Assembly (NCBI RefSeq): GCF_003614975.1
Contig: NZ_QZWI01000002.1
Location: 248,001 to 312,000, forward strand
From: Rahnella bruchi
GTDB lineage: Bacteria > Pseudomonadota > Gammaproteobacteria > Enterobacterales > Enterobacteriaceae
Reading direction: 5' to 3'
DNA: 64,000 bases
Shown here piece by piece: positions 37,012 to 49,292 of the stretch; positions within the stretch are counted from its first letter, which is position 1; each line of letters starts with the position of its first letter. The notes beneath the pieces are model-generated. The model did not search any database and was not told the DNA's origin. It worked only from the letters and a program-made list of their open reading frames with translations. Position numbers and translations under genes: made by a program.

Positions 37012-38862
37012 TTATTGGAGCAAAATTTCTGCCTGAGGCAAAATTTGGGCGCCAGATCTCACTGTTGAATCATAATTGTAAATGTCTGTGCGGAATTGCG
37101 GCTTACCATCATCAGCAACCCACGCCGTCAGATAAAACAGTTTTACCGGTATATGATGCCTTATTGCCACGTAAGTGGTGTTCCCGCCCTGCAACGCTGA
37201 AGAGATACGCGTGTCATTCCAGCCAGCATCCTGCAACAGCATATTCGCCAGTTCAGACGCTTTATTCACCCTCACGCACCCCGAACTTAGCGCGCGAATA
37301 TCCCTGCTGAAAAGATTATGGTTCGGCGTGTCGTGCAGATAAATCGCGTCCGAACTCGGCATATTGAATTTATACCGGCCAAGGGAGTTGCTCACGCCCG
37401 GCGCCTGACGGATACGGTACGGGAAATGGTTAGGTGACACCATTGCCCAGTCGATCATAGAAGGGTCGATGACTTCCGCATCATTGCTCCAGCCTGACAA
37501 GACCTGATAGCCGTGTTGCTGGAAGTAGCCCGGATTATTCATGGCTTTCGGTACGATATCTTCGCGCACTAATGTTGTTGGCACATTCCACGGTGGATTC
37601 ACCACAACATTATTTAGCGCACTGCTCATCAGTGGCGTTTTCCGGCTCGGGCGCCCGACAATGACCCGCGATGACAGCACTTCATTACCATTGAGATAGT
37701 AGGTGAGCTGGTAGTTGGGAATGTTCACCATAATTCCGGTATTCACATTCCCGGGCAGGATCCGCAAACGCTGGATATTCAGCGCCAGAAGTGTCGCACG
37801 CAGCTGCGGCGATGCATTCAACCACTGACGCGTGCGTCCGCCGATGATGCCATCGGCTTCCAGCCCCTGCCATTTCTGGAAGCGTTTCACTGCGTCCACT
37901 AAGTCAGGTGTGTACTGGTTATTCGAAACGGCAACAGGCGCAGCCGGTGCGGGGGTTTCTGCCGACTGAACCGAAGGCAGAACATCCTGAACTGATGTCG
38001 CTGAAGGACTAACCGCTGGCGTCGCGGGCTGAGCTTTATCTGCGCTTTCGTCAACAGACAAGTCATCATTCGCCGCACTCCCCGGAGTATTCGGGGCGAT
38101 GGTTTCATCCGTCGGCTTCGGAGCGGTGGTTTCCTGAGGCGAGGCGATCATCATGCCGGTTCTGGTAAGGATCTCTCGCAGTGCAGGAACATCGTCACTG
38201 ATTTGATCAGGACGCAGACTTGCTGAACCGCGCATTGCGGGCCACGGACGATTGTCCGCCAGCATCGTTTTCAGCGCATCATGCATTTTGGCGTAATAAG
38301 GATGTTGTGGCGTCAGTGTCGACAGATAGCGCGCGGTATCACCCTGTCGCACCGCCAGTTGCCACTGGTTAATCACCGTCAGCGATGGCGTCGTCATCTT
38401 GTAAGGTGTTGTGCTGTAAAGCCACTTATCGCCATTGGCTTCCACGCTGCTGGTAAACTGTAAATATCCCAGCATCGCATCAGACAGCACCACGTCGCGC
38501 GCCATACCGGTCACTTCAGGATCAGTCAGCCATTTCACCCACTGGGTAAACTGGGGCTGGATCCCGGAAATGGCAAGCTCAGCTAGCTGCTGCTGGAATA
38601 TTTGTACCGTTTGCCGATCTTTCCACATCGGCTGCATATGGTTAGCGGCATAAAGCGATGAGAGAGATGACAGATAGAGAGGACGGATACCTCTTGGCAT
38701 TAATTCTGCCTGCAACTGGCTCATGCTCTGCACGCTGGATAGCGTGGTCTTCCCTACCGGCATGGTGGGAACTGCCGCCCAGGCAGCAAACCACGGAGAC
38801 AGACCGCTCGCCAGCAAGCAGCTGGCGACTAAAAACCTGAGAGACCTTTGATTCATTAACAT
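37012..38862 (-). CDS. ldtD: L,D-transpeptidase LdtD
   Basis: 616-residue YcbB/LdtD which forms 3-3 crosslinks in peptidoglycan and gives beta-lactam tolerance. It has a signal peptide (about 1-29), a scaffold domain, a peptidoglycan-binding domain (about 305-350, [20 protein letters not shown]) and a YkuD catalytic domain with [12 protein letters not shown] and the nucleophile Cys529 in [10 protein letters not shown] Pro/Thr/Ala-rich low-complexity insert (about 240-305, [16 protein letters not shown] onward) precedes the binding domain and is longer than in E. coli. Cpx control is known in E. coli; no clear CpxR box was found. Confidence 0.96.
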   Translation of the reverse strand: MLMNQRSLRFLVASCLLASGLSPWFAAWAAVPTMPVGKTTLSSVQSMSQLQAELMPRGIRPLYLSSLSSLYAANHMQPMWKDRQTVQIFQQQLAELAISGIQPQFTQWVKWLTDPEVTGMARDVVLSDAMLGYLQFTSSVEANGDKWLYSTTPYKMTTPSLTVINQWQLAVRQGDTARYLSTLTPQHPYYAKMHDALKTMLADNRPWPAMRGSASLRPDQISDDVPALREILTRTGMMIASPQETTAPKPTDETIAPNTPGSAANDDLSVDESADKAQPATPAVSPSATSVQDVLPSVQSAETPAPAAPVAVSNNQYTPDLVDAVKRFQKWQGLEADGIIGGRTRQWLNASPQLRATLLALNIQRLRILPGNVNTGIMVNIPNYQLTYYLNGNEVLSSRVIVGRPSRKTPLMSSALNNVVVNPPWNVPTTLVREDIVPKAMNNPGYFQQHGYQVLSGWSNDAEVIDPSMIDWAMVSPNHFPYRIRQAPGVSNSLGRYKFNMPSSDAIYLHDTPNHNLFSRDIRALSSGCVRVNKASELANMLLQDAGWNDTRISSALQGGNTTYVAIRHHIPVKLFYLTAWVADDGKPQFRTDIYNYDSTVRSGAQILPQAEILLQ

Positions 38863-39263
38863 CTTCCCTTGCCTCCCGATAAAGTGCCCAATTCATTCCC
38901 CAAAATTAAGCCAGTAACGTCTGGTTTAAGTATATAAACAGAATTCTTTTTTTGCGCGGTAACTCAATGAAATACAGTCCGCGTGTTACGTGAAGACTCT
39001 AAGCCAGCCGCCAGACGAAATAAAGGTTTGATTGGGTACTTTCCGTTCAATGGCAATCCGTCAGCTCAGATTTCATCCAGTCATTAGGAAAATCTTTATC
39101 TTAAAATTAATAAAGCATGGGATTTTCAGGGAAATATCTGATGAATGAATAAGTGGATAGGGAAGCTGAAAAAGGTGTTAAGAAAAGGAACAACGAAAAT
39201 AACGGGCAAAAAGACAAAAAAAGCCCCGACATAAGCCGGGGCATGATCATATTCTGAAAATAA
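38863..39263 (-). promoter_or_regulatory. ldtD upstream region and mukB downstream region
   Basis: 401 bp without a gene. A -10-like TATACT reads on the minus strand from 38934 to 38929, followed by a 9-6-9 inverted repeat TTAAGCCAG-TAACGT-CTGGTTTAA (38906-38929, one G-T pair) spanning the expected start of transcription. The rest is AT-rich with no credible ORF until the mukB terminator. Confidence 0.45.
39214..39242 (-). terminator. mukB intrinsic terminator
   Basis: On the minus strand GCCCCG, an 8-base loop and CGGGGC run into TTTTTTTGTC, 22 bp after the mukB stop codon. Confidence 0.85.
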
Positions 39264-42200
39264 TCAGGAGACGTCAGCTTCAGTATTGGCCAGTACAGGA
39301 AGTTCTGCGGCAAAACCGCGTAAACCCACCACATGCACATGTTCATTATTGCCAAACACTTTACGCACAAGTTTATACGTCGTCCCTTTTTCCGGGCTGA
39401 TGTTTTCTGGCGCAGCAATGATCAGCTGCATTTCCAGACGGTCACACAGCTCGAACAGCGTGGCGATAGATTTCGCATCCAGGCGCGCGGCTTCATCAAG
39501 GAACAGCAGGCGGCATGGCGAAATATCTTTACCACGCATACGGCTCGACTCGTCTTCCCAGCTCTGAACAACCATCACCAGAATCGACATACCGGTACCG
39601 ATCGCTTCACCGGTCGACAGCGCACCACTTTCCGCACGCAGCCAGCCGTCTGAACCCCGGTTTACTTCGACTTCCATTTCCAGGTAGTTGCGGTAATCCA
39701 GAAGTTCTTCGCCAATCGTTTGTGGCGTACGCTGGCCCATATCAATTTGCGGATTCAGACGCTGGTAGAGTTTCGCCAGCGCTTCCGAGAAGGTCAGGCG
39801 GTTACTGCTGAACAAGTCCTGATGCTGCTCCTGCTGCTCAGACAGCACATCCAGTAAACCTGCGTGGGCTTCACGCACGTTCACGTTCAGACGCACACTT
39901 TTCACCTGACCAAACGCCACAGCCTGCAGCCCCTGGTTCAGCTGACGGATACGGTTCTGTTCGCGCTGAATAGTTTTGCGAATGATATTCGCCACACTTT
40001 TCGAACTGATGGCCAGTTGCTGCTCGCGGGCGGTCAGTTCTTCAGTCAGACGTCCCAGCTCGATTTCCATCTGCTCGATGGCTTCGACCGGATCGTCGGT
40101 GCGGATAATATCCTGACGGATACGTTCGCGCAGATGCTGATAGACGGCGATATAGAACTGGATTTTACGTTCCGGACGTTTCGGATCTTCCGAAAGACGC
40201 AGCACGTCGCGCAGATGTTCGTTATCCGACACCGCAAGGCGCAGCGCACCCAATGCTTTATCCGACATTGAACGCAGTTCGTCGCCATCCATGTAAGCCA
40301 GCTCACGACGGTGCAGACGACGCTCAACGCCATTATCTTTCACCAGACGCATGACCGCACACCAGCCCGCTTTCGAGGACACCACCTGCTCACGACTCTG
40401 GTGGTAATCACGCTCAAGCTTACGCAGTTTTTTCTGCAGATTATCCATTTCTGCTTCGCAGAAGGTGATCTGTTTTTCCAGCTGGTTGCAACGTGCGCGG
40501 TTAGTACTGAGCGCGGAGTGCAACTCATCACGACGGGTCTTGGCACGCGCTTCGGCATTCGGATCAGCCTGAACGCCGATATCCTGCAATTCCTGACTCA
40601 GCTCTTTGAGCATATCGCGTTTGGCATCGAATGAACTTTTCAGCGAGGCCAGAACCTGACTGTATTGAGTCAGCTGAGTCTGATGTTGACGCATCTGCTC
40701 ACGGGCACGCGTACGTTCCGCTTCCGCATGTTCCAGGCGCTGACGCAGTTTGTCATTCAGGTCACTGTTTTCATTCAGCATACCGGCAGAATCGGTATAG
40801 CTGAAGTGCGCACGGCGCTGAACCACTTCGGTCAGCGCAAATGCCTGTTGTTTCGCCAGGCGCTGTGAATGCTGCGCCTGCGCGTAATCTTCTTTAAGCT
40901 GCTCGTGCTGTTCCGGATCGCTTTGCAATACCGACACCAGCGGTTCCAGCTTAGCCAGTGAAATACCGTGTTGCTGAATGAAACGGGCAGAATCCTGCGC
41001 CTCTTCCATTTCTTCGCGGATTTCTTCCACACGGTCAATCAGCGTTTCGTCGCACAACAAACCAACGCGCGGCTGCAATTTATTGAGCATGCCGATCGCA
41101 TCTTTCGCCTGATCGTATTGCTGACGCTGTTGCTGATTCTGGCCTTCGTGCGCATTGATAGCACGTTCCAGTTCGCCACGACGACCACTCAGGGTGCGGA
41201 TTTCCGCTTCCGGATCGGCATCAAATGCAACGGCCAGATGGCTGCCAATGAAACGGCTGAAGGCCTGATGCGCGCGCTGAATTTTCTGCACGTCAAACGA
41301 CAGTGTCGCATAGCGCTCGGAGAGATTTTCGCGCTCTTTATGTAAAGTCTCGAGACGATTTTCACGCGCCGCACGTCCAAACAACGGTACCTGCGGGAAG
41401 TGAGAATAACGCCACTGGCGGTCTCCGGTTTTCACCAGGACAGCGCCCTGCATTTCTTCGACTTCAAACACGTTGTCATCGAATGACTGCGGATCGCCTT
41501 CGATCAGATAGAGATCTTCCGGGCAATCATCCAGTCCGTCGAGCTGGTCGCGGATCAGCGATAAATCAGGCACAACAATCGCGTGGCGCGACGGGCCATA
41601 CAACGCGGAGAAATAAGGCGCATCGTCAATGGTGACGTCATCATAAATTTCTGATAGCAGCACACCGCCGAAGCGTTCCGCCAGGGCGATCAAACGGGAA
41701 TCTTCCGCACCGCTTGGCTGACTCAGACGAGTGATCTGACCTTCAATACGACGCTTGCGTGCAGCCACTTCGTCACGCTCAACCGTGGTTTCACGTTCCG
41801 TTTCCAGCAACTGCTGCATGTATTCTGTGACCTGCTGGCTGCTTTCCAGCGGTTCTTTACTTTGCTCGCTTAACTGGCTGAGTGCTTCCTGTGCGGCCAG
41901 CCAGACTGGCGCACGGGCGGTCAGTTCACGAATGCGCGACTGAACACGCTCCAGCTCCTGACGCATTTCCATGCGACGTTCACCGGCCTGCGACACCACG
42001 CCCTGCAATTCTTCAATCTGCACTTCCAGCTCGCGCTGCATTTCGTCCAGATCTTCCGGATGCACATCCTGACCGGTGCGTTTGCAGAATTCCTGCAACT
42101 GGCGTTCAGCGTCCTGCTGTTCACGCAGTCGCCCTTCCAGCTCCGACAAACGCATACGCAGCGGTTCAACCCGCTCCGCCTGATGTTGCTGCGAAGACCA

Positions 42201-43712
42201 GTCGCGCAATAATTCACGCGCCGTTTGCCAGGCTTCGCTACGGCTCACTTCACCAGCGATTTTCACCACCAGCTGATAAGCATTTTCGAACTGATTATGA
42301 GCCGCAGAAGCCACGCTCATTTTCTGTTCCAGCATCAGCAGGATTTCAGTCGCTTCCTGCTCTTTGCTCTGGAATGTTTCGAGCCATTCTTCACTGTTCT
42401 GAATACTCAGATCAGGGATCTGACACAAGTCACGCGCGCGCTCAATGGCCTGCAAAGCTTGCTGGTACTGGATTGCACGGGTTTGCTGAACATCCAGCGC
42501 CTGCTGATAATCGGCCAGCTGACTTTTCAGTTCATCCACTTCAAGCTCAGCCGCTTCCGCCCGCGCTTCATGCTCTGCGTGCTGTTCGCTGGCTTCCGCT
42601 ACGACTTCGTTCTGCTCTTCCAGACGGTAAGTCAGTTCTTCAAGATCACTTTCGTAACGCTCGATTTTTTCCTGCTGACGCATCGCGGTCTGAACCAGAC
42701 TCAGATGGTCACTGGCAGCCTGATAATCGGTTTCCAGATCACTTTGCGAACTACTTTGCTCAGCCAGTTCACGCGCCATTTCAACATGACGATATTGCTC
42801 GCTGGAAAGCTGTTTGCGGCTGGTCAGCAAATCGTTACGCAGCACCAGCGCGCCATCGAGATGAATGCGGCGCTCGTTGGCGTGGCGCATATAGTCGGCG
42901 GCCACGTAAGACGTCGCTTCAGAAATCAGATGCTTAAACAGATCACGGTCAGATTGTGTAACGCGGATCGCTTCCAGTGTCATACGGTTTTCACGCAGCG
43001 CCGCTTCCATATCCTGGAACGCTTTGCGCACACCGCTGTTTTCCGGCAACAGATAGTCGCGCAGGGAACGGGTGATGGCGCTGGAGATACCGCCGTACAA
43101 CGAGGCTTCAATCAGGCGATAGAACTTACTGCGGTCAGACGCTGAACGCAGACGACGCGGGATAACACCCAGGTCGAACATCAGCGCATGATAATCAGTA
43201 ATCGAGTTGAACTGCTTGAACTGCACGCCTTCCATTGCTTCCACGCGCTCTTTCAGTTCATGCAAAGGCAACACGCGGGCCTGACGCTCGCCGACCGTTT
43301 CTGTCAGCATTTCCGTCGGGTTCACCGCTACCGGTAAGCCCTGAATGGTGAAAGGTTTGATATCGACTTTACGGTCACGACCGGCAACCTGTTGCAGACG
43401 AACACCCACAACGATGCGCTGATGGCGCGAGTTGACGACATCCAGAACCGAGTAACAGACACCTGCGCGCAATTTACCGTGCAGACCTTTGTCGCGTGAG
43501 CCGGACGTCGCACCCGCTTCGGTGGTATTACGAAAATGCAGCAACGTCAGATCGGGGATCAGCGCCGTTACAAAGGCGGCCATGGTGGTGGATTTACCCG
43601 CCCCGTTACCGCCTGACAGCGTGGTGACCAGTGAATCGAGGTCAAATGTCCGGGCGAAAAAGCCGTTCCAGTTAACCAGCGTCAGTGAGCGAAATTTACC
43701 GCGTTCAATCAT
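39264..43712 (-). CDS. mukB: Chromosome partition protein MukB (SMC-like ATPase)
   Basis: 1482-residue SMC-like protein, close to E. coli MukB (1486). The N-terminal head has Walker [10 protein letters not shown] (34-42). Two long coiled coils (about 250-650 and 800-1200, rich in Glu/Gln heptads) flank the hinge (about 660-780, [24 protein letters not shown]). The C-terminal head has the ABC signature [15 protein letters not shown] and Walker [14 protein letters not shown]. It forms the MukBEF condensin that organises the chromosome outside Ter, from which MatP excludes it; matP is in this same window. Overlaps mukE by four bases. Confidence 0.98.
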   Translation of the reverse strand: MIERGKFRSLTLVNWNGFFARTFDLDSLVTTLSGGNGAGKSTTMAAFVTALIPDLTLLHFRNTTEAGATSGSRDKGLHGKLRAGVCYSVLDVVNSRHQRIVVGVRLQQVAGRDRKVDIKPFTIQGLPVAVNPTEMLTETVGERQARVLPLHELKERVEAMEGVQFKQFNSITDYHALMFDLGVIPRRLRSASDRSKFYRLIEASLYGGISSAITRSLRDYLLPENSGVRKAFQDMEAALRENRMTLEAIRVTQSDRDLFKHLISEATSYVAADYMRHANERRIHLDGALVLRNDLLTSRKQLSSEQYRHVEMARELAEQSSSQSDLETDYQAASDHLSLVQTAMRQQEKIERYESDLEELTYRLEEQNEVVAEASEQHAEHEARAEAAELEVDELKSQLADYQQALDVQQTRAIQYQQALQAIERARDLCQIPDLSIQNSEEWLETFQSKEQEATEILLMLEQKMSVASAAHNQFENAYQLVVKIAGEVSRSEAWQTARELLRDWSSQQHQAERVEPLRMRLSELEGRLREQQDAERQLQEFCKRTGQDVHPEDLDEMQRELEVQIEELQGVVSQAGERRMEMRQELERVQSRIRELTARAPVWLAAQEALSQLSEQSKEPLESSQQVTEYMQQLLETERETTVERDEVAARKRRIEGQITRLSQPSGAEDSRLIALAERFGGVLLSEIYDDVTIDDAPYFSALYGPSRHAIVVPDLSLIRDQLDGLDDCPEDLYLIEGDPQSFDDNVFEVEEMQGAVLVKTGDRQWRYSHFPQVPLFGRAARENRLETLHKERENLSERYATLSFDVQKIQRAHQAFSRFIGSHLAVAFDADPEAEIRTLSGRRGELERAINAHEGQNQQQRQQYDQAKDAIGMLNKLQPRVGLLCDETLIDRVEEIREEMEEAQDSARFIQQHGISLAKLEPLVSVLQSDPEQHEQLKEDYAQAQHSQRLAKQQAFALTEVVQRRAHFSYTDSAGMLNENSDLNDKLRQRLEHAEAERTRAREQMRQHQTQLTQYSQVLASLKSSFDAKRDMLKELSQELQDIGVQADPNAEARAKTRRDELHSALSTNRARCNQLEKQITFCEAEMDNLQKKLRKLERDYHQSREQVVSSKAGWCAVMRLVKDNGVERRLHRRELAYMDGDELRSMSDKALGALRLAVSDNEHLRDVLRLSEDPKRPERKIQFYIAVYQHLRERIRQDIIRTDDPVEAIEQMEIELGRLTEELTAREQQLAISSKSVANIIRKTIQREQNRIRQLNQGLQAVAFGQVKSVRLNVNVREAHAGLLDVLSEQQEQHQDLFSSNRLTFSEALAKLYQRLNPQIDMGQRTPQTIGEELLDYRNYLEMEVEVNRGSDGWLRAESGALSTGEAIGTGMSILVMVVQSWEDESSRMRGKDISPCRLLFLDEAARLDAKSIATLFELCDRLEMQLIIAAPENISPEKGTTYKLVRKVFGNNEHVHVVGLRGFAAELPVLANTEADVS

Positions 43713-44440
43713 TCCTGTTCATCCTCTGCGCTCTCATGCCCTTGCTGCCCTGCCAGCGGTTCGCCATCTTCAGTTTCGTCGTTCAATGACAACGCGCTGT
43801 CGACGGGCATCGCTTCGCCGTCGCGGATCATGCGCAACTGCGCTTCGCGCGCGTCATCGCCGCTGCGGACATCCGCACCAAAACGAAATACCGCTTCGGT
43901 AATACGGAATTTAGTGCTGTCGACGCCCATGAAATACACCATGCCCAGGCGGCGCAGGCGATTCAGTGACGTGCGGACTTTATCCTGCAACTTCTGGCGA
44001 TCTAAATCCGAGCCGGTTGAGCGCTGGTTGACGTATTTCAGCAATTTGCTTTCGTCGGCCAGACTCAGCAATTCGTCATACAATTCCTGCTGGGTAAAAA
44101 TGCCCTCATGCGCCAGACGTTCCGGACTCAGATACAGATAGCAGAGAATTTTCCCAACCATCATATCCAGCTCAGAAAGCACGGAGCGCGGGATAAGCGT
44201 GGTGGAACGCGGGCGCAGATAGAAGAAGCCTTCCGGCGCCCGGATTAATTCCACGCTGTAGCGGCTGTAAAACAGTTCCATCTCTTCCTGATAATCCATC
44301 AGGAAAGCGTGGTTATCCAGTTCATCAATGCCGATATGACGGCCAGAACGAAGCTGGCTGTCGAGAGCAGGAAACACTGAGTTCGCCAGTGCCTGCGCCA
44401 GCTTAGCTGGCATTATGTGTTCAATATTTGTCGATGACAT
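43709..44440 (-). CDS. mukE: Chromosome partition protein MukE
   Basis: 243-residue MukE, the winged-helix subunit that dimerises and binds the MukF linker and MukB head. The start [20 protein letters not shown] matches E. coli and overlaps the end of mukF by 20 bases, with AAGGTGCAGG upstream; ATG at 44413 is the alternative. Conserved tracts include [20 protein letters not shown] and [10 protein letters not shown]. An acidic C-terminal tail ([20 protein letters not shown]) follows, longer than in E. coli. A longer open frame upstream lies inside mukF and is not real. Confidence 0.96.
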   Translation of the reverse strand: MSSTNIEHIMPAKLAQALANSVFPALDSQLRSGRHIGIDELDNHAFLMDYQEEMELFYSRYSVELIRAPEGFFYLRPRSTTLIPRSVLSELDMMVGKILCYLYLSPERLAHEGIFTQQELYDELLSLADESKLLKYVNQRSTGSDLDRQKLQDKVRTSLNRLRRLGMVYFMGVDSTKFRITEAVFRFGADVRSGDDAREAQLRMIRDGEAMPVDSALSLNDETEDGEPLAGQQGHESAEDEQE

Positions 44441-45743
44441 GGGCCTGCACCTTGGCTCCGTAATCATTGATTGCCTGCCATTCGGCATGCAACCCTGAAA
44501 AATCTGCTTCAGCCACACCGAGGCGTACCGCCTGGTCGACCACAATTCGCGCGACATCAAAATGTCGGGCACGCGGATACTGCTTAAGGTATTCACGCAT
44601 TACCATGCCCAGATTGAGCGGCGTTTTTTGTTGCTGATAAACTTGTAATGCCTGTTCAATCAATGCCGCAAGTTGTTCGCGGATTTCGTTAAATTCTTCA
44701 AACTCGAGATCTGGCGGAAGTTCGCCGGTCACTTCTTCGCTGCGCAGTGCCAGCTCTTCATCACGCATATCAAGCAGACGGTCGGCATTAGCAAAGGTCA
44801 GCGTCCACGGCTGGTCAAAGTAGTTTTGCACCGACTGACGCAGACGTTGCGCAAACACCCGGTTTTTATCCATGTCGATCGCAGTACGGATAAATTTATG
44901 CACATGGCGGTCATAGCCAATCCACAGGTCAATGGCCTGCTGACCCCAGCTGGTAATGCGGTCGAGTTTGTTCTGTAAGTCGAACACCAGTTTGTCGACG
45001 AAACTCAAGTCGAGTTCAACCATCGTGGCGTCCTGAATGCGCATCAGATGCGCCTGTAACAAGTTGCCCGCGGCTTCGAGCGTATCTTGTAATTCACGCA
45101 GCGTGCCGGAGGTTTCTGACAGAAGGATTTCACAGCTGGAAATGGCCGCGCGCCAGTCTATATTCAGCAGTGCAGCAATATCGTCTTTCACACCCTGCTG
45201 CTGTTCATCCATGATGCGCTGGGTCATGTCGATACTGTCAAAAATCTCAGCAACGGAATATTTGAGGGGTGCGTAAACGTTGCGATGCCAGTGGAAATCA
45301 TCGCCGCCCTCTTCGGCCGCATCAGCCGCACGTTTGAGTTCTTGCGCAACAATCGACAACTGCATAGACAACCGCAACGTGGAAAATTCACGCTGACGGA
45401 TGTAATAATCTGAAATACCGATCGCCAGCGGGGTCAGGCGATAAATGGCATTACCGTCCGCCATTTCACTGACAAAACGGTTGAGCAAGCGCTGACGCAC
45501 CATGTCATTGATGGCGTTATTGGCACGTACGGTGATGGTTTCGTTAGTCTGCTCAAATCCTTTGCTGACATGACGAAACGCATCAACCAGTTCACCCTCA
45601 CTCATTTCCCCGTCAAGGCGCTCGCTGTTTAACGTGGCAATCGCCAGAAGAAAAGCCAGCCGCTCCGTTGGCAGCGAAATTGAGAAATCATTTTTTCGTG
45701 CCCAGGCGACCAGTTCGGGTACAGTCTGGGAAAATTCACTCAT
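44421..45743 (-). CDS. mukF: Chromosome partition protein MukF (kleisin)
   Basis: 440-residue kleisin subunit, same length as E. coli. The N-terminal winged-helix dimerisation domain (about 1-120, [30 protein letters not shown]) is followed by a helical middle that binds the MukB neck, an acidic linker ([18 protein letters not shown]) that binds MukE, and a C-terminal winged helix that contacts the MukB head. It overlaps cmoM by four bases (ATGA), so cmoM-mukF-mukE-mukB are translationally coupled. Confidence 0.98.
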   Translation of the reverse strand: MSEFSQTVPELVAWARKNDFSISLPTERLAFLLAIATLNSERLDGEMSEGELVDAFRHVSKGFEQTNETITVRANNAINDMVRQRLLNRFVSEMADGNAIYRLTPLAIGISDYYIRQREFSTLRLSMQLSIVAQELKRAADAAEEGGDDFHWHRNVYAPLKYSVAEIFDSIDMTQRIMDEQQQGVKDDIAALLNIDWRAAISSCEILLSETSGTLRELQDTLEAAGNLLQAHLMRIQDATMVELDLSFVDKLVFDLQNKLDRITSWGQQAIDLWIGYDRHVHKFIRTAIDMDKNRVFAQRLRQSVQNYFDQPWTLTFANADRLLDMRDEELALRSEEVTGELPPDLEFEEFNEIREQLAALIEQALQVYQQQKTPLNLGMVMREYLKQYPRARHFDVARIVVDQAVRLGVAEADFSGLHAEWQAINDYGAKVQAHVIDKY

Positions 45744-46525
45744 AATTCGTCCTTCAGAATGGGTTTGTGCGCCATCACATGGATGTAACGTCCCAAACTA
45801 ACAAAAGGTTCCTGACGGCAATAACGCTGCTCCAGCGCCAAAAGCTCGTCAAAATCCTGCTTATGTTGTTGTCTGTTTCGCAAATAATCGTGGAACACTC
45901 TAACACCGGTCTTGCCGCTTATCTGCATTCCCAGTTCTTCCAGCCACTGATAAACCTGCGCAGGTTCCAGCGGATGATCGGGTAACAGGGAGCTTTTTTT
46001 GATTTTTGGCACACCTGCTTCGACATGACCGAAATTGCCGAGGATCATATGCCGCATGACCAGACCGTGGATATTGTAAAACATCAGCGATAATGCGCCA
46101 CCTGGGGCCAGACAATCGACCAGCGCGGCAAGCGCCTCACGAGGTTCAGCCAGCCATTCAATGACCGCATGGAACAATATCAGATCAACCGGCTGTTCCA
46201 AATGTTCTGCAATGTGCTGAGCCGGACATTGTACAAATTGCATGTTCCCGCTCACACCTTTTTCCACCGCAGCCGCCTCGGCGCGTCGGATCATCTCACC
46301 GGAGAGATCGCACAACAAGACCTGATGTCCTAAAGCGGCAAGTTCACAGGCCATTTGTCCTTCACCACCGCCCGCATCGAGAATACGCAATGGACGCTGA
46401 GGCAGCGTTTGTAGCAATTCCTGCAGATCCTGACCCAGCACCGCCTGACGGATACGTCCCTTAGTTGTGCCGTAGATATTGCGCGAAAACTTTTCCGCCA
46501 TATCGTCGAAGTTACGATCCTGCAT
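45740..46525 (-). CDS. cmoM: tRNA 5-carboxymethoxyuridine methyltransferase CmoM
   Basis: 261-residue class I SAM methyltransferase (formerly SmtA). SAM motif I is [13 protein letters not shown] (48-60). It methylates cmo5U34 to mcmo5U in tRNAs reading NNN family boxes. First gene of the muk operon; the start overlaps no other gene and it diverges from elyC over about 147 bp, which should contain both promoters. Confidence 0.95.
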   Translation of the reverse strand: MQDRNFDDMAEKFSRNIYGTTKGRIRQAVLGQDLQELLQTLPQRPLRILDAGGGEGQMACELAALGHQVLLCDLSGEMIRRAEAAAVEKGVSGNMQFVQCPAQHIAEHLEQPVDLILFHAVIEWLAEPREALAALVDCLAPGGALSLMFYNIHGLVMRHMILGNFGHVEAGVPKIKKSSLLPDHPLEPAQVYQWLEELGMQISGKTGVRVFHDYLRNRQQHKQDFDELLALEQRYCRQEPFVSLGRYIHVMAHKPILKDEL

Positions 46526-46672
46526 GAAGAGATACCTGTTCCTGATAGTGCAATCTGTTAAAGGGTTTATCTGCGCGACCTGCTATTTTGGCACAGGCTG
46601 GCGTAGAATAAATCATCCTGACGCGGATTCATGCCCGGATGTCGTTTTTTCACCCAAAAGGACCGGTTTCAG

Positions 46673-47452
46673 ATGTTATTTATTCTAAAAAAGACCTTCG
46701 GCGGCCTGTTATTACCGCTGCCCTTTATTCTGGTCATCATGGCGATTGCACTGGTGTTATTGTGGATGACCCGCTGGCAAAAAACCGGAAAAGTGTTTTT
46801 TTTACTGAGTTGGCTGCTGTTACTGCTGCTAAGTGTGCAGCCGGTCGCGGACAGTCTTTTGCGCCCGATAGAATCCGGGTATCCGACTTATCAGATAGCA
46901 GCGCATGCGCCCGTTAAATTCGTGGTGGTTTTGGGGGGGGGTTATACCTTCAACCCGGACTGGGCGCCAAGTTCTAATCTCATCAGCAACAGCCTGCCAC
47001 GGGTGACGGAGGGTATCCGAATTTATCGCGCGAACCCGGGCTCGAAAATGATTTTTACCGGCGCACAGGCGATGACGAATCCGGTCAGCAGTGCTGCGGT
47101 AGCGGGTAAGGTGGCGCAAAGTTTAGGCGTGCCTGAAAGCGATATTATCTTGCTCGATAAACCCAAAGATACGCATCAGGAAGCGCAGGAAGTCAAAGCG
47201 CTGATCGCAGATCAGCCTTTCGTACTGGTAACGTCAGCGAATCATTTGCCGCGTGCAATGGTGTTCTTCCGGCAGCAGGGGTTGCATCCGATCCCGGCAC
47301 CAGCGAATCAGCTGGCGATCGATTCACCGCTGAACCCATGGGAACGAGCCCTGCCTCAGGCCTTGTTCTTATCGCACAGCGAACGGGCATGGTACGAAAC
47401 GCTGGGGCGCTTGTGGCAATGGATGACACTGCCCGCGCCCGTAACGAAGTAA
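46673..47452 (+). CDS. elyC: Envelope biogenesis factor ElyC
   Basis: 259-residue DUF218 protein with two N-terminal membrane helices (about 10-30 and 37-56) and a periplasmic DUF218 domain (VVVLGGGYTFNP, NPGSKMIFTG, SANHLPRAM, PAPANQLAID). In E. coli ElyC is needed for peptidoglycan and undecaprenyl-phosphate metabolism at low temperature. The ATG at 46673 follows AAGGA and gives exactly the E. coli length; the open frame from 46631 has no support. The Gly-Gly-Gly of VLGGGY is encoded in an uninterrupted run of nine G (46933-46941). Confidence 0.94.
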   Translation: MLFILKKTFGGLLLPLPFILVIMAIALVLLWMTRWQKTGKVFFLLSWLLLLLLSVQPVADSLLRPIESGYPTYQIAAHAPVKFVVVLGGGYTFNPDWAPSSNLISNSLPRVTEGIRIYRANPGSKMIFTGAQAMTNPVSSAAVAGKVAQSLGVPESDIILLDKPKDTHQEAQEVKALIADQPFVLVTSANHLPRAMVFFRQQGLHPIPAPANQLAIDSPLNPWERALPQALFLSHSERAWYETLGRLWQWMTLPAPVTK

Positions 47453-47453
47453 A

Positions 47454-48347
47454 TCAGTTCAGCCACGGCAACAACTGTTGCCGTGCAAAATCAAACTGAC
47501 GGCGATCGAGTTTACCCGTGTGGATCATGTGAGCAACGGACTCCCACACCAGATACATCCATCTGCGGGCAAGGAAGCTTTCCGAAACAGGCGCTTTTTG
47601 CAGATAGCCGAACAGCAACTGCTCGCTCATCCCCTTTTCCCAGAGGCGGAACAAATCAAACTCACGTGGTGCCCAAAGTACCGGTCCCGGATTGATCATC
47701 GCCAGCAGTTGATCGCTGCGCGGATCTTTTAACATACTTCGAAGCGACAGATTGCCGTGGACCAGCACCGGCGTATCGTCAAAATCTTCAAACAGCGCCG
47801 CAATGCAGTTACGGGAACGAAAAAGCAGCGTGCGGTCTTCTGGAGTCAGCTCAGGTGCCTGCAAATTCGTTAATGTCGCCCACAGCACTTCTACTCTTTG
47901 CGGATACCAGTTCTGCCAGCTGTTTTCCTGTGTGCTGTCGACGGAACCAACGCAGCCGTGACTGTCGATGCGGTGCCAGGCCAGCATCGCCTCGACAATT
48001 TGCTCCTGCAATATTTTCCATCGTTCCGGCGTGCGTGTCGGCGCTTCCGCTGAAACACCACGAAGACGCTCAATTAACAGGATTTCCTGATAAGGTTTCT
48101 GGTGCGTTGTCACCATGCCATAGACCGTCGGAACCCTTACCACGCCCTCTCTCGCCAGCATCGAGAGTTTATAGGCTTCCTGTCCGGCGATACCCTGACA
48201 AACAAAACTTTTCGCCAGCAAGGGCATGGCATAACCCTGCTCATCATAAAGGGAAAACAGATGGGCATAAGGCTGCTCACTCACACATTCCAGTCGGGAC
48301 AAACGTTCGCCCAACACGATGCTCAATTCGGCTTTTAGCTGTTCCAT
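47454..48347 (-). CDS. ycbJ: YcbJ, aminoglycoside-phosphotransferase-like protein
   Basis: 297-residue protein with the same length as E. coli YcbJ and strong similarity (MEQLKAELS, TRTPERW, STQENSWQNWY, LKDPRSDQLLAMI, LWAPREFDLFRLWEKG). The segment VLVHGNLSLRSML resembles the catalytic HGD-like loop of the aminoglycoside phosphotransferase/choline kinase fold, but the catalytic Asp is replaced by Asn (HGN), as in E. coli YcbJ. Kinase activity is therefore doubtful. Function unknown. Convergent with elyC, the stop codons one base apart. Confidence 0.9.
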   Translation of the reverse strand: MEQLKAELSIVLGERLSRLECVSEQPYAHLFSLYDEQGYAMPLLAKSFVCQGIAGQEAYKLSMLAREGVVRVPTVYGMVTTHQKPYQEILLIERLRGVSAEAPTRTPERWKILQEQIVEAMLAWHRIDSHGCVGSVDSTQENSWQNWYPQRVEVLWATLTNLQAPELTPEDRTLLFRSRNCIAALFEDFDDTPVLVHGNLSLRSMLKDPRSDQLLAMINPGPVLWAPREFDLFRLWEKGMSEQLLFGYLQKAPVSESFLARRWMYLVWESVAHMIHTGKLDRRQFDFARQQLLPWLN

Positions 48348-48539
48348 AACGTATTCGCAGTGACGAAAAAGTTAACGTTTATGATGAAAGCTTCAGTGGC
48401 GGATTACCCCGTTTCAGATCAAACAAAAACCGGATAATGAAGGCAGAAAAAGGAAGATGTCGCGCAAAACGCAGAGAAAGTCTAAAAGTAGAAACGGAAT
48501 GCAGGAGCACCCCGCCTTATTATTTATGGATCAGGATCT

Positions 48540-49292
48540 TTATTTATGGCTCAGTATTGCGCGCACGCGTTCTAAATCTTCTGCCGTATCCACACCCACG
48601 GACGGGATAGCTTTCGCTACATCAACGTGGATTTTTTCACCGTACCACAGTACCCGCAGCTGTTCGAGCAGTTCGATGTGCTCAAGCTGGCTCGGTTCCC
48701 ACTTCACATACTGGCGGATAAATCCTGCGCGGTAAGCATAAATGCCGATGTGGCGAAGGAAAGTATCTCCAACGGTTTCTTTCGAGACGGCGAAACGTTC
48801 ACGTTCCCAGGGAATGGTCGCCCGTGAGAAATACAGGGCGTAGCCCCGTGCATCGCGGACGACTTTTACAGCATTCGGATTGAACGCTTCTTCCGCCGTT
48901 TCGATAGGTACCGCCAGTGTCGCCATACCTGCTTCGCTTTTTGCCAGATTGTCTGCCACCTGACGGATAATCACCGGTGGGATCAACGGCTCGTCACCCT
49001 GCACATTCACGATAATTTCGTCATCGGCAAACTGACATAATTCAATCACTTCAGCCAGACGCTCTGTACCGGACTCATGATCAGGACGGGTGAGGCAGAC
49101 TTCACCACCGGCTGCTTCGACGGCTTTAGCCACATCGGGATGATCGGTCGCAACAATCACTCTTTTCGCCCCGGACTCAAGGGCGCGATCCATTACATGC
49201 ACAACCATCGGTTTACCGTTGATATCCGCCAGCGGCTTGCCGGGTAAACGGCTTGACCCATAACGGGCCGGAATAATCGCAATAAAACTCAT
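48540..49292 (-). CDS. kdsB: CMP-KDO synthetase (3-deoxy-manno-octulosonate cytidylyltransferase)
   Basis: 250-residue cytidylyltransferase activating KDO for the lipopolysaccharide inner core. The N-terminal nucleotide-binding motif [16 protein letters not shown] is followed by [10 protein letters not shown] with the metal-binding Asp, then [11 protein letters not shown]. The start overlaps ycaR by four bases. Its neighbours lpxK and msbA (53-55 kb) serve the same lipid A/LPS pathway. Confidence 0.97.
   Translation of the reverse strand: MSFIAIIPARYGSSRLPGKPLADINGKPMVVHVMDRALESGAKRVIVATDHPDVAKAVEAAGGEVCLTRPDHESGTERLAEVIELCQFADDEIIVNVQGDEPLIPPVIIRQVADNLAKSEAGMATLAVPIETAEEAFNPNAVKVVRDARGYALYFSRATIPWERERFAVSKETVGDTFLRHIGIYAYRAGFIRQYVKWEPSQLEHIELLEQLRVLWYGEKIHVDVAKAIPSVGVDTAEDLERVRAILSHK

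Noticed and set aside
41882-42937. Long open frame on the plus strand inside mukB (351 codons)
   Set aside because: It is antisense to the well-conserved MukB coiled-coil region, has no recognisable domain and reflects the GC-skewed third codon positions of mukB.
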